NCBI RefSeq assembly: GCF_011745365.1 | Contig: NW_024468912.1 | Span: 2,728,001-2,792,000 of the forward strand | DNA from: Cryphonectria parasitica EP155 | Lineage: Eukaryota > Ascomycota > Sordariomycetes > Diaporthales > Cryphonectriaceae | Direction: 5' to 3' | Length of the DNA stretch: 64,000 nt | Shown: positions 32,240 to 44,046 of the stretch, one piece after another | Position numbering within the stretch: position 1 is the first letter of the stretch | Layout: every line of letters starts with the position of its first letter | Position numbers and translations under genes: made by a program | The notes under the pieces: model-generated | Seen by the model: only the letters and a program-made list of their open reading frames with translations | Databases searched by the model: none | Told to the model about the DNA's origin: nothing

Positions 32240-33883
32240 TCAAGACGAGACTCTTGGCACTTTGGTGGTGGTGGTGGTGTTATTGACAACCTGCAGCAGC
32301 ACACCCTCCGCCTCTACCAGCCCAAACTGCACCACACCCCCCTGGCCGACCTTGATATACTCCTCCGTTAGGTTGCCGAGCTTGTCACCCGTGACGGGAT
32401 CAAAGGTCACGCCCGACACATTCACCAGGCTCTTGGCGTTGGTGCCGGGCCCCTGGAGGCGGATGACCTGGACGCTCTCGCCGGGCGACCACGACGTCGC
32501 CACGCTCATGTTGTAGCTGGGCCTCGTCCCGTTGCTGAAGACGGTGCCGTCGGTGCTGCTCAGCGTGCTCGGGTTGCTCAGCCCCGCGGTGCCGTTCCAC
32601 ACGCCCATGTCGAGCAGCACCACCTTGGCCAGGTCGGTGCCCCGGTAGACGGCGTACCCGCTCAGGTCGCTCGAGTTTGCCCCAGGCAGCGCCGCAATGC
32701 CGTAGTCGTCATCGTCGCCAAGCCCCGCAACCACCTGCGCGATGAAGTAGTGGCTGTAGAAGTTGGCCCGGATCCCGCTCGTCAGCGTCTCGTTGTCCAG
32801 CACGTACGGCTCCGGCGTGAACGCGCTGTACTGGCTCTGCGCCCCGAGATGAAAATACACCTTGGGCATGCCGATGCTCGCGGCCAGCAGCACGTAGTCT
32901 GTGCTCCACAGCGCCGCGCCAAAGGTGTCGCTGATGCCCGAACGGCCCGAGCACGACACGCTGTTGGTCTCGCCAAAGACCAGAGGGGTGTCGTACGCGT
33001 CTGCTGCCGCCACCTGCGGCACGTACTGCGACACGTTGAGCCAGAGCACCGTGTGGTTCGAGAGCAGGTCCAGGCGCATCCGCAGCCAGCGCTCCGTGTC
33101 GCATGTCGACTGCGGGTACAGGTGCACCGAGTACGTCTCGATGACGTTGTGCTCCGGGTCCACGAGCCCGCCCCTGGTCAGATTGATGATGTCAAAGTCG
33201 TCAATCTCCGTCTGCTGGTCAGGCACCCACGGCGGGTCCGCAAACACCGCCGCCTGGAACTTGGGCGCCGCCGTGTCCGCCTCCTCGTACCACGCTGCGC
33301 CCTGTATGCTCGCCGTCAGGTTGTCAAACTGCGGGATGTACTCTGCGACTCCCCATCCCGGAGCCCGCCAGTCCTCGCTGATGAAGTGGTCCACCTCGTT
33401 GCCCAGCTCGAACATGACCAGCTTGTCGCCCAGCGCGGCCCCCACCGCCGCCGCCTCCGCCTGCGCGTTGGCCCAGTCGCTCTCGTTGGCCGCGAAGTTG
33501 AGTGTGTAGATGACATCCGTTCCCGTGGGGAAGTAGTCTGCCCAGGAGGTGTACCAGCCCGAGGTGATGTTGAACTGCGAGGTCCCGTTGGAGGTGAGGT
33601 TGCCCGCGAGGCTGGTGTTGTAGAGCGTTGTCTCGTCGCTCGTGGTGCCTCCTATGCGGATAGGAGGTGCCTTGCCCGTGACGTCGGCCATCTGCTGGAG
33701 GAGCGTGGTCATCAGGCTGGTGTTTGTGAACGAGCTGAGCCAGACAGGCTCGACAGAGTAGCCGTACGCATCTCGAACCAGAGCACGCGTGCTCAGGTTG
33801 GACGGGATGTCGACGGAGCTGGTATGCGCCAGAGAACCGCCCACCAGCCCAGCGAGCAGAGAAAGCAGCCGAGAATGGCCCAT
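32240..33883 (-). CDS. Secreted glycoside hydrolase family 79 (beta-glucuronidase-like)
   Basis: Single exon, 547 residues from ATG 33883. An N-terminal signal peptide (hydrophobic 5-19, likely cleaved near residue 20) and many N-glycosylation sequons indicate secretion. The TIM-barrel catalytic pair of clan GH-A is visible: acid/base E163 in FELGNEVDHF and nucleophile E305 in LVFGETNSVSC. The C-terminal beta domain starts at about residue 440. GH79 enzymes release glucuronic acid or 4-O-methylglucuronic acid from arabinogalactan proteins or related glycans; which substrate applies here cannot be read. Very GC3-rich. Confidence 0.87.
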   Translation of the reverse strand: MGHSRLLSLLAGLVGGSLAHTSSVDIPSNLSTRALVRDAYGYSVEPVWLSSFTNTSLMTTLLQQMADVTGKAPPIRIGGTTSDETTLYNTSLAGNLTSNGTSQFNITSGWYTSWADYFPTGTDVIYTLNFAANESDWANAQAEAAAVGAALGDKLVMFELGNEVDHFISEDWRAPGWGVAEYIPQFDNLTASIQGAAWYEEADTAAPKFQAAVFADPPWVPDQQTEIDDFDIINLTRGGLVDPEHNVIETYSVHLYPQSTCDTERWLRMRLDLLSNHTVLWLNVSQYVPQVAAADAYDTPLVFGETNSVSCSGRSGISDTFGAALWSTDYVLLAASIGMPKVYFHLGAQSQYSAFTPEPYVLDNETLTSGIRANFYSHYFIAQVVAGLGDDDDYGIAALPGANSSDLSGYAVYRGTDLAKVVLLDMGVWNGTAGLSNPSTLSSTDGTVFSNGTRPSYNMSVATSWSPGESVQVIRLQGPGTNAKSLVNVSGVTFDPVTGDKLGNLTEEYIKVGQGGVVQFGLVEAEGVLLQVVNNTTTTTKVPRVSS

Positions 33884-35316
33884 GGCCTGCAGTGTAGAAC
33901 GATGGCTTTCTGTATTTCTCTGTTTCTTTCCCTCCTTCTGTCGCTTTCTTGCTCCTCTTTCTCTCTCTCGTGGGCTTTGGCTGACTGGTACAGCTGCTGG
34001 ATCTGGGGGTTCAGATAGATACTGTAGGTGCGATCAATGCGAGGCTGAGCAGCACTGCAGTAAGTTTGAACCGTTCTGTACTTGACGGTGCCTTTGAATG
34101 ACCTCTTGAGGCTTCTTGCGCCCATGTGCAATAGCAGCAAGCCTTTTGTCCTCTTCCGAGCAGCCTGTTCCGGTCCACAGTATCCCCCCCCCCCCCCCCG
34201 GTTGTCGGTAGAATAGTAAATCAGCAGACATCTCCCCACACTTATATACACTTTACTACGCGAAAAATTGCATGTAGATAGGATCATCAAGGATCCCGTC
34301 TGGTTGGCCTGTTCGTCAGTCGGCCTAGGCAGGTGTCGGTACCGCATCGTGCTGCTGCGACCCCCGACAGGAGCGCTTGTCCGAGGTGCGGAGAAACAAG
34401 ACCTGGGGGTTCATGTTTATTGATCCAAAAGAGAGAAGGTGCAACCCTGGTTCGGTATAATTGCTGCCGCCGGTAAAATACAGGGCTGCCTGTCCCATCT
34501 TCTCCTTCTCTTGCTTTGGACTGGTAAAGCGCAGCGGAGCAAACGAGATGTCATTCGTTTAGTCAAAAAGTGTACGTACTTGACTTTCCTTGTCCTCCAG
34601 CGGCCTCGGACCGGTTCGGACCGGTAGGCTCTGGTGCCACTGCCACGTTTATGTGAATGACCTCACTCTCATGATCGAAACTCTTTGAATCGACGGTGCG
34701 ATAACCAACCTCACAGAGGAACCATATATACAGAGAACGCTACATAGCAGCATTTCCTGCACAGTACACACTCTCATGGGCAACTGTGGGAACTGTTCCC
34801 TTAGTTGAGATGTAAAGAAGCTCTCCACAGTTAGACATACTTGATACACAACTTAGTGATACACAAACTTGGTGGGGTAAAGAGGGATGATTTCAGTTAT
34901 GAGTTTTTTATTCCATAATAAATGGCGCTCTAATGCTATCAATAGTGGCGTGACAAAAACTTACTCACGTCCACCTTATAAATCAACCCTATCCCATGAG
35001 CCCTATTCCTGAACTTGATCTCATCAACTTGAAAAGAGCCATATCCGCGACCCCCAGCCCACGATCTTGGGGACTGCCGACCGCTATACCAATAAAACAT
35101 AATATGCTCGAGGTCTTTCCTCGGCATGTAGATACCCCAAAGCCCAAACGCCATTGAACAAGTTAAAATCCGATAGATCTTATATCCATTTACAGAGAAT
35201 TTTTGACGTCAAGGGAAGATGTGTGTGTAGCTGTGATTGAGTTTGACAGACAATGGCGATAAGAGAAAATGTTGACAAATATATCCAAGGGGAGATAGAC
35301 GACCATGTCATGGTCA
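33884..35316. other. Intergenic region
   Basis: GH79 promoter side, with a C15 run near 34185-34199, and the 3' side of the bZIP gene. Contains one short minus-strand frame listed separately. Confidence 0.5.
34939..35154 (-). pseudogene. Short orphan frame, possible exon or gene relic
   Basis: 71 codons from an ATG at 35154, with mixed, protein-like composition (e.g. MAFGLWGIYMPRKDLEH, SFQVDEIKFRNRAHGIGLIY) unlike the low-complexity frames around it. A good donor (GTGAGTAAG) occurs near its end, so it may be the first exon of an unrecognised gene, a gene fragment, or chance. I see no family. Confidence 0.2.
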
Positions 35317-37140
35317 TCATATATCGGCAGTGAGCATGTCTAACCTCGCACACAACCCCTCGAGACTGGCTAGTCGCCTCTGTACCGAAGCCATGGCCAG
35401 CGCGGCGTTCTGCTCCTCTTCCGACGCGTCGAGAAGCTCGTAGCGCGCCAGGAGCTTCTCGGACTCGATACCACCAAAGATGTCAAGTTCTGACGAATCC
35501 TCGGCGTCGATCTGGGTGGACTGAGCTGGCTCGGTAGTGGCGGCTGATGGAGAGTCATGGTAGAGGGCGAACTCGGGATCATTCTCGAAGTCGTCATCAA
35601 TGACAACAGCCGGCGTCTCGATGGGCTTGGGCGCAGTGGCCTTCTCCTCAACGACCGGAGGCTGCTCGATCATGGGCATCTCAACCTTCTCATCCTCGGA
35701 GTCGAAGCACTCGCCGACGAAGTTGGAGGTCTTGCCAGACAGAGCGGCAGTGTCAATGTTGATAGGAGCCTCGGGGGTCTCCAGCACGGCGTAGACCTGA
35801 GGCTGGAAGTCGCCGAAGGCAGCAAAGTCCATGGTCTGCTCAGGCATCATGGCCACGCCGACGTTCTGACGCTGCATATGCTGTTGAGCATAGGGGTTGA
35901 CATCCTTGGGCGCTTGCCGAGGGGCTTGCTGCTGCTGCTCGACCTGGGGCGCGGCCTGGGGAAGCTGCGAGGGGTTGGTGCTCAGGTTCTCGAGGAAGCC
36001 CGAGAATGAGGGCGACGACAGGAGCATGCGGGTCAAGTCCGACAGGCGCTTGTTCTCGTCAATCAGTGCCCGGTTCTGGGCGCGCAGGTCACCGTTCTCG
36101 GTAACCTTGTTGGCAATCTCAGACTCGAGCTGTGTGATGTATTCTGTTCATCGTTAGCCGTGTTGCCTCATAAAGTATGGATTTGATGTGTTGGAATTAG
36201 ACTTACCCTTTCTCCGGGACCGGAAAGCACGGGCGGAGACCTTGTTCCGCAGCTGGCGGCGCTCCTTGCTGCTCAGCTTCTTGCCCTCCTCGCTTGCCAG
36301 CAGCCTCTCGTCCTCGTCCATGTCGTCCTCATCCTTCTTCGGACGAGGCACGTTCATCAGGGGAGAGTTATCCAGCTCGGGCCCGCCGCTCCTGGCACGC
36401 ATAGAGTTCAGAAGCTGGGTGATCTTTTGCTCGACAATAGGGTCGGTGGGCTGCGCAGTCTTGCTGGGTCGCTGCTGCTGCTTGGCGGCCTGCTGGCTGG
36501 CCCTCTGCTGCTGTTGGGCGATAATCTGCTGCTGCTGGCGCTGCTGAGCCTGGGCCTTGGCCATAGCAGCCTGCTGGTGCATGCCGGGCCACATGCGGCC
36601 CACGTTGCTCTGGGTCGAGACGACTGGTGGCGAGGGCAGGCCCTCCTGGCCTCCGATGGCATTGGGGTTGATGGTGGACTCGTTGAAGTAGGCGCCCGAG
36701 GGAGACTCGAACTCGATGTCGATGTCCGAAGAGCCGATGGTCTGGGCTGGGGAAGTGTTGAAGCCGTACTCGACACCATTCAGGTTGGCAAAGTAGGCAT
36801 CGATATCGAACTGCTGGTAGCCAGTAATCTGGGAGTTGTTCTGGTTGACCTGAAGAGTGTTGGCGAGGGCGCCGGGAATGATGCCGGTCTGTTGCTTGTA
36901 GAGGTCGTACTGATGGCTAGGGCCAGTCAGGGGCTGCGCGGTGGAGAGCAGCGATGTGGGCGCGGTCTGGACGGCAGTGTTGACTGGTCTCGCGAAGGGA
37001 GTCTTGGACCCAGCGGGAGACATTGATGGCGATGTGTAGCCAGCGTCCTCGTAACCGGACAGGTCAAGCATAGAATCAAGGGAGTCGACCATGCCGGGCT
37101 GCGACGCAGCTGGGCTCTGTGAGAGGGTTTGCCTCGACAT
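35317..37140 (-). CDS. bZIP transcription factor
   Basis: Two exons: 37140..36207 and 36143..35317; 586 residues. The 63-nt intron (GTAAGT/CAG) sits inside the bZIP, joining RSRRK to EYITQLE. The basic region (about 289-311) reads KERRQLRNKVSARAFRSRRK, with the NxxSAxxFR signature of a fungus-specific bZIP class; the zipper follows to about residue 345 (LESEIANKVTENGDLRAQNRALIDENKRL has leucine/aliphatic heptads). Flanks are Gln-rich (about 210-260) and, towards the C-terminus, acidic and Pro/Ser-rich, as in activation regions. A TTG at 37158 precedes the ATG in frame, but the ATG at 37140 is the plausible start. Target genes unknown. Nuclear. Confidence 0.88.
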
Positions 37141-40100
37141 CTCTTCCTGTTTTTCCAATCTTCTTTTTTCTTTCTCTCCGCTGCCGTGCGCAGCAGTAGT
37201 ACTAAGATATCCTTCTCTTCACACGCACCCTGATCTCTTTGTTTTGATGATCGGGAGGAAGGTCGCGCAGTCAAGCTGATCGGGTAAGACGGCTAGCGAA
37301 ACGATGGATGGAAAGCGAACCCAGTTTTGAATAGAACGACTTGCTGAATTCTGTTTTGGTTGACTGTTGAATCAAGAAAAGAGGAAGACAAGAAAAAAGA
37401 GTTAGCTGGTAAGAGATGATGGGGTGGACGGTGCCGTTGTGATGTATTGTGATGGTAACAAGTGTGTGGATTGGGGATGGATGAAACGACAGGCGAGACG
37501 AGATAGGAACAGGAGGGAAGTTGTTGAGGCCAGAGGGCAAGAGTTGAATCGTTTGGGGGGGGGTGGGAGAGGATGGGGTTTTCTCAGGCCTTACGGGTGG
37601 GCGCAGCCAAGGGCTAAACCGGGGGTTGGTTGGCGCTACTATGCCAGTATTTGGGCGGTACTTGGTACTACGACTGTAGTAGGTGGTGCTGGATGTACAT
37701 CGTATCGGGTTCTGGGTGCTCTAAGTTTACAAGCCCCCCCGCCTGTCAGTCCACTACTATTTAGTATGTTGCCCTGACATTCACTCCAGTTCAATGCCCG
37801 CCCCGAGGCCCACTGGTTCCCACTGGAATGGGGGCTTTGGAGAAGGGGGGGCTTTCTAAGCGAGAACTTCCCGAGCACAGCGGTACCAGGCCAGGCTAGG
37901 GTGGCAGAGCGTCGGGACGGTGACCTGGCCCGAACGGGAAGGCCCACTAGAATTCGACCAAGGACGGCGCATGAATCAATGCAGAAGACAGGGATGATTA
38001 GCCCTGGTTCCCTGTGGCCATGTATCGAAGGACGCGTAAGCCTTTCCCCCAACCTGTACACAATAGACCAATCAGGGAATGGTGGTGCACCCTCTTTTCG
38101 CGCCTGTTCGTCTGGTGCTTCTCTCGGACGGGTTCCCTCCTCCTTCTGCTTCTCCTCTTCCCTCTCCCCGTCCTAGCCAATATTCCACCTACCGTAGTAG
38201 ATATTATATCGCCGTACGGATTACTACAGTATGTACCAGAGGTATTCAAAAGTAATACTATCGATATGTATGTGACCCTTACTATGTGCTCGACTTTCCT
38301 GGCCTGCTGGTACAAAGGAGAAAGGGGGGGGGTGCGGGGGCTGCTATTAGAAGGCGTAGTCATTCAAGAGGAGGGATTCAACGAGAGAACTTTAAGTCTC
38401 AAATAAGATGCCCAACACGAGCGTCGACCCTCGAGAAGGCCAACATGGGTTCAAACAACCACAGAGCCATTGTAGAGAGCCTTTCTTTCTCACCTCAAAC
38501 ATACGTCACTCGAAACGAGAGAAGGAAAAAGACGTTGAGAGAAGAAAATAAGTCCTAAACGTTGACACCGCCATGCACTAGCAGGTACGACTGCATCCGA
38601 CCGAGGTAAACTATTAAAGACACTACTACTTGTTACTATTACATAGTCGTCTATGTTACAGACTAACCATGCTGCATAGCATGTAATGTAGGTGACTAAA
38701 TCTCAGGCGCCTACTCGATGGCCCGGGAGCGATGGCACACACAGGAGGGGGTGGTGGTGGTGATGACGACGCCTGCCTGTTCCTAGTGATTACGCTCAGC
38801 CAGTAGTTCCAATTCCAGGCAATAAAATTCCCCAGTTTGTGTCTCTCGATAGGATCACGGTCTCCAACAGGTCCTATGAGACGTAGCGTAGGTTGACGAC
38901 ACCAGACGCACGAAGATGGAGTTGGCATACGTTGCCCATTTCCCCAGTGTCCTTGTTGTCTGGTGTCTGATTGTTTGGTTTCTGACTTCTGGTTTCCTGT
39001 TGTCTAATGTGATGGAGCCTCTGATTTTTCTTCTAGTTTCCCCTCCTCTTGACTGCCGCCCAACCTAGTGATGATGATGACATCTGCCCACGTTGAGGCC
39101 CGAGCTCGAAAGGACCGGGGAAGACTGATGCCATCGTCGTGTGAGGGACCGGGGCCTTTCCTTGGTCGCAGGTACAGTCAGAGGATATCCTTGGTGTGCG
39201 GCCGCGGCCATCAGACTGTACTGTGCAGAGAATACCCCGTTATGCCACACATGATTAATATGGGTCCTCTCTACAACCAGCTCGTGTATGGACATATGCA
39301 CGTCTTACTTTTTGGTTCTCTCCCCTGAGGTACACCTGATTTCACGGTCATTTGCTCCCACACAAAAGTTGTCCAAATCAAGCAGGCCTTGCAACAACTT
39401 GAAGGGATTTGCAATACACCATCAACTATTATACTATTACTACTCCTGTTACTACTGCCACCATCATAACATGTACAAGTACACCTCGGTACAAACAATT
39501 CTGTACAGACACATGCATGCACAGACCATAACATGAGCCGTGCAGAGCCCTCCTCCACCCATTATTTCCAAGTTGCCAGCCCCCCAGGCCAAGCTTTTCT
39601 GCCACCAGATAAGCCTCAAGGTCCCCATTCCAAAGTACCATTACTGTGTATGCTATTATGTCGTTCCCAGTTGAGACCTTGTCAACCTACTTGCCTACAA
39701 CAAGCATGATTTAGGTTTTGAAGAAGGGAAAGTAATATATTAAATGTATAATAATAAAAAATCCCGTCCTCGTCCTGTATGCCTTGTTGCGGACAAAGAT
39801 AGATCTCAGCCCTGACCCTGATCAGATGAGACCTGACCCGACAGTCTCTCTGTACCACAGTAGAACTCTACAGGGGATCAGATGTGGACCCGAAAGGTAT
39901 CAGTGATGCTACTGGACGGGTTCCACAGGCCAGACTCTCTCTTGGGTGTGTGCTCAGTCCCTCTCTATCACAGCACGGACACAAAGAGCCAGACTTCCTA
40001 CTACGGTAATCTGCCGGCGTCCCACCGAGTCTGCCTCGCCTCCGAAGGGGCCTATTTCCTTTGGCAAAATTCAAACCCTCCAGTCAGTCAATCACCCAAC

Positions 40101-41428
40101 TTCTCGACCTCTCGCGGGATTGAGGAATTGTGGATATCTCCCCCCTCCCCTTCCCCCCAACTTTTGTCGGGTCTCACATTCCTCAAAGACGAACGGTTGT
40201 CAATGCACCCCCCTCGGGGCTTTCTCGAAACACTTTTCCACCACCCCAGCGGCTCTTGTAAACAAAAATTCCCCCACAAGGCGCCGAACCCGCGGTGCCA
40301 CCCGCTCGGGCAAGGGGGTTGTCCCAGCCAAAAAGTAAGCGACAAGGAAAAAGAAAAGCACACAAACCGTTTCACCCCCTTTTCCCTTTTCCGTCCAGTG
40401 ATGTGATCTCAAAAAATGCCTTGCGTAACAGGACCCGGACCCTGTTTGGCCCCCTCCCCCCGGGTCAAAATTCTCTCTTCGCTATGTTCTCGACTTACTC
40501 GCAGGGCACGCACGTACCATAGCATGTTTTAGAAAGTCGTCTGGCGGTCAAACACACGCTCGCTCGATGCTCGGGAATACGACGGTTCGCAGAATTAACA
40601 GCCGGCGCCGTTGTGTTAGTCTAAAGTCTCTTTTTTTTTCTTCTTCTTTCTTCTTGCCGTACTCTAACCCAAGTCGATCAGCGGCTCAGAGTGTGATTTT
40701 ACAGGAAGTCAGGAATGAACACATTGACCGTTCGAAAATGGGCTTCTTCCGCCATCCCGTGGCTGAGATTGATCCCCATCTCCGCGAGGGAAATGGCGCC
40801 GCAAATTGCACAAGTGGTTCAACTGCCTATCCAGTTCCCTCCCTCCGCTCCGGCATCGCCCTTCCGGGGAATAAAGAAGGAAAAAACAACTTTCATTATC
40901 TTTAGCAGTTGATTCATGCATGCCCGCCCGACTGCCCACATATAATATGGTAATTAATTACTCCACGTGCTAGAATTTTACAAACTCACTCACTCACTTG
41001 CACACACATACAGCCCTATATCTCATCGAAAGTATAAGCCCCGTATCGCAATGTGTCCCATCTCGCGTATCCATGTCCCCAGCTGGACAAGCCTCCGGCA
41101 GAGCCCTGAGAGTGGATCCTCTCCGAGATTGCTTCAGAGCTTCAGAACAAGAGAGAGAGGGAGAAAAGAGAGACAGCCGCTCGCCTCACCTCACTCTAGC
41201 CTCTGGCCCCTTACCAAAGCCCAAGCCATCCATCCACAGCATTCCCTGGTCTCAATGGGAGTGGGGGAGTTCGCCCGTCCCATCCAGGTTTCCAGGTGGG
41301 GAGGACGATGGCGCGAGGGCACCAAGGGCGAACCGCAGCTGCAGCCGCAGCCGTCAGTGTTTGCAGCAAGCATCAGGTGAACATTCTGCCGTAACGGCTT
41401 GTGGGCGCATTGAAACATGCTACTATGT

Positions 41429-41448
41429 ATGGGTATGATCATACCCAT
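41429..41448. repeat. Perfect 20-bp palindrome
   Basis: ATGGGTATGATCATACCCAT equals its own reverse complement. Isolated in the gene-poor stretch; could be a protein-binding site or cruciform-prone sequence. Confidence 0.8.
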
Positions 41449-42406
41449 GATCCCATCTCGTGCTTTATGACTATTTTTACTGTTGCCCCTGGGCGGCGGA
41501 GAAGGGGAGGTTCTTCCTATCTGGGCCATGAAATGTCCGAATCGTGGGGTTAGCAAGGCGTTTTTTCCTTTCTTCTTCTCTCCTTCTTCTCTTCTTCTGC
41601 AAGGCATTCTTCTGTCCCCCCCCCTCTCCTGATCTGATAATCTCCACCCATGTCCGACTGGGTATTGGATGTTGAGAACGGGACAGGACAAGACAGAAGC
41701 CGAAGAGGAGCGGATCCGGGGGGTGTTCGTGACTCGACCCCTTTCGCGTCGCGCCGCCTCTAGATCTCTCTTTTTTGTCTTCTTTCATTTGACGATGATG
41801 ATGATCAGCGATGATGATAGGCTTGGGCTGTGTTTCTTTGTGACGTTCATGATGATCGTCCCTCGGTCCACCGAGGTCTTCGGGCCCGACAACGGATTAG
41901 ACAGTTCTCGAACACGAAAATTTCTTTTTTGACACTCTCCACTACGGGAAGTTGGGGCGGTAAGGCGCTAGACACGGCTGACTGACATCACTTTCCGAAG
42001 TTTGTGGCTGAGCAAACACCGCGCGCCGTTGAGGCTGGCGACCTGCGTGGCAGCGGCAAGCACTGAACTAATTTGTGCTAACTAAGCCTAGCACATGAGA
42101 GCATCTACAGAGAGGGACCGAGTGAGGGACCGAGTGCACTTGTCCATCTCAAAATAAGGTATCGTGTATCAAAACAACAGATTGAATGTCTGTATGAGAC
42201 AAAGAGTCTGGGGTATAGGATAGGTTGCAGAATGTTTACCATAGAATACTCGATTCTTTGCAGATGAAAAGCTTAAAATAAGACCTTTTTTATATGGATC
42301 TCCTATCAGATCTTCTCTCTAGGTCAGTCATTATGCACTTGCCAAGTCCTGTAAATGTGGCGGCTGACATTTCTGTTCACAGCCTCGATGAAACACCTGA
42401 ACTCTC

Positions 42407-42616
42407 TCATGCATCGTAATCAATGCGCAAGCTTGTCAGCCAGCTATAATCGTAGTGGATGATCATGCGCTCTCGGAAAATCGTTCGAAGCTGTAAGGCC
42501 AATAAAAGGGCGCGGGCTGGAGGAAGTCCATAGTACAATTGTTGCGCAGACACGCATAGTGAATTGAATTTTTCTGATGTTGTTTGTATATGCCTTGAGA
42601 ATGCTTCTATATCCAA
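42407..42616 (-). pseudogene. Orphan frame, possible gene relic
   Basis: The frame is protein-like (DIEAFSRHIQ, CVSAQQLYYGLPPARALLLA, IIHYDYSWLTSLRIDYDA, then stop) and stays open upstream to about 42680 without an ATG; a TAG lies before that. It could be the last exon of a lost gene or a chance frame in the 3' region of the alcohol dehydrogenase gene. No family recognised. Confidence 0.22.
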
Positions 42617-42860
42617 AATGCTAATATTGCCAAGACCAGCTTCCGTGCCAACCTTGGAAGTCTTGTTTCCTTCCTTCTAAGCACCATGTCCTTGCTCTTG
42701 AAAGAGTTCCTTCCTCTCTCCAGTCACGCCAGGTCTACTACCCATTCTCCCGATTCCCAGTATAGTCCAGAGTTTTTCTCCTCGTCTACAAACGCCACGC
42801 TCTAATCTCCAAAAGTGAAAAGAAGAACAAACCCTCAATCACACAATTATTTTAATCTTT

Positions 42861-44046
42861 TCACAGCTTCCCAGCCTGAGGCTTCAGCACAGCCCGGAAG
42901 TGCACCTCGCCCTTCTCGAGCTTGTCGATAGCCTCCCGGATACCCTCCTCGGTCATGGGGAACTCCTGAATAACAGGCTTGACGCCGTTGCGGGCGGCAA
43001 AGGTGAGCATGTCGCGGTGGATCTGGCGGGGGGCTACGACACTGCCCTGGACAGCAAAGCCCTGCGTGACGAGGGGCGTGTAAGGGAAGCTGAAGTTGCC
43101 GCTGCTGACGGAGAGCGGGTGGATGGTGGACCCGGGTGCCATGATGGAGGTGAGCAGCGCCCAGTCAGGCTGGGCGGACGTGGTCACGAGCAGGCGGTCA
43201 AGCTTCTGCGACACCTCCAGGGTGGTGGCACCCTTCATGGCGATGAACTCGTGCGCACCCAGGCGCATCGCCTCGTCCCGCTTGCTGTCGGTGCCGGACA
43301 GCACCACCACGCGGCAGCCGAACTTGGCGCAGAACTGGATGGCCAGATGACCCAGCCCGCCGACGCCCAGAATGCCGACTGTCTCCGTGGGGCGGGCATT
43401 GTAGCTTGTCAGGGCGGACCAGACAGTGGCGCCTCCGCACATGCTAGGAGAAAGGAGAACATGTTAGCATCACGACCCGTAGGAGGAGGAGGAGGAGGAG
43501 GTAAAAGATCACACATACAGAGGAGCGGCATCCTCGTCGCTGAGCTCGTCGGGGAGCTTAAAGAGGAAGGCCTCGCGCCAGATGGCATGAGAGGCAAACG
43601 AGCCCTGATCCAGGTCGGCGTAGCCGTACATGACTCTCTCTGCGCAATAAACCTCCTGTCCAGTGAGGCACTGCTTGCAGAGCCCGCAGTTGTCGTGTTG
43701 GTATCCCCTAAAGACCGCACATTAGTTACAATCCTTGTTTGATCTGTATGCGCTGTATTGCTGACACTTATATGTAGAAAGCCAGGGAATAAAGGAGAAA
43801 TACATACCAGCCAACCCGGTCGCCCTTCTTCAGCTGCTTGACATCAGGACCAACATCCTCGACAACACCGACACCTTCGTGGCCGAGGGCCATGTCGGCG
43901 GTCTTGTAGTGAATATCAGTGTAGCAGAGTCCCGACGCGGTGACCTTGAGCAGGACCTTGTCGCCGGTGAGCTCGTCAGGCTTGGTGGTGGAGGACTTGA
44001 TCACCTTGCCATCCTTGGCTCCCTTGAACACAGTGAAAGTAGGCAT
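42861..44046 (-). CDS. Zinc-containing alcohol dehydrogenase (MDR family)
   Basis: Three exons: 44046..43808, 43707..43519, 43443..42861; 336 residues; introns of 100 and 75 nt (GTATGT donors, TAG acceptors) keep frame. Cytosolic NAD(P)H-dependent alcohol/aldehyde oxidoreductase. Visible: catalytic zinc ligands in SGLCYTDIH and GHEGVGVVEDVG, structural zinc cysteines in HDNCGLCKQCLTGQEVYC (C-X2-C-X2-C-X7-C), and the Rossmann motif GVGGLGHLAIQFCAKFG. The loop between the first zinc Cys and GHE is short (HYKTADMAL), as in one fungal/bacterial subgroup. Joins give DRVGW|GYQHDN and AAPL|MCGGATVW, both expected. Substrate not inferable. Confidence 0.9.

Larger units (their letters stand above)
37141..42860. 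other. Gene-poor region
   Basis: 5.7 kb without a convincing gene. The first several hundred bp would be the bZIP promoter and leader. The rest holds short low-complexity frames, several homopolymer runs, GTAC-type palindromes and a perfect 20-bp palindrome at 41429-41448. The 130-codon frame near 38014 (plus) and the 174-codon frame at 39882 (plus) lack recognisable domains. One short minus-strand frame is listed separately. Confidence 0.55.

Noticed and set aside
32750..34018. 422-codon open frame on the plus strand opposite the GH79 gene
   Set aside because: It is the antisense of a GC3-rich gene with clear GH79 motifs; its own translation is Arg/Val/His-rich without any domain.
38014..38406. 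130-codon frame with a hydrophobic leucine run
   Set aside because: Starts at GTG, the leucine run comes from a CT-rich tract, and nothing else supports coding.
39882..40406. 174-codon plus-strand frame
   Set aside because: No domain, unusual Ser/Pro/Thr-rich composition, poor context; other frames in the same DNA are equally long.
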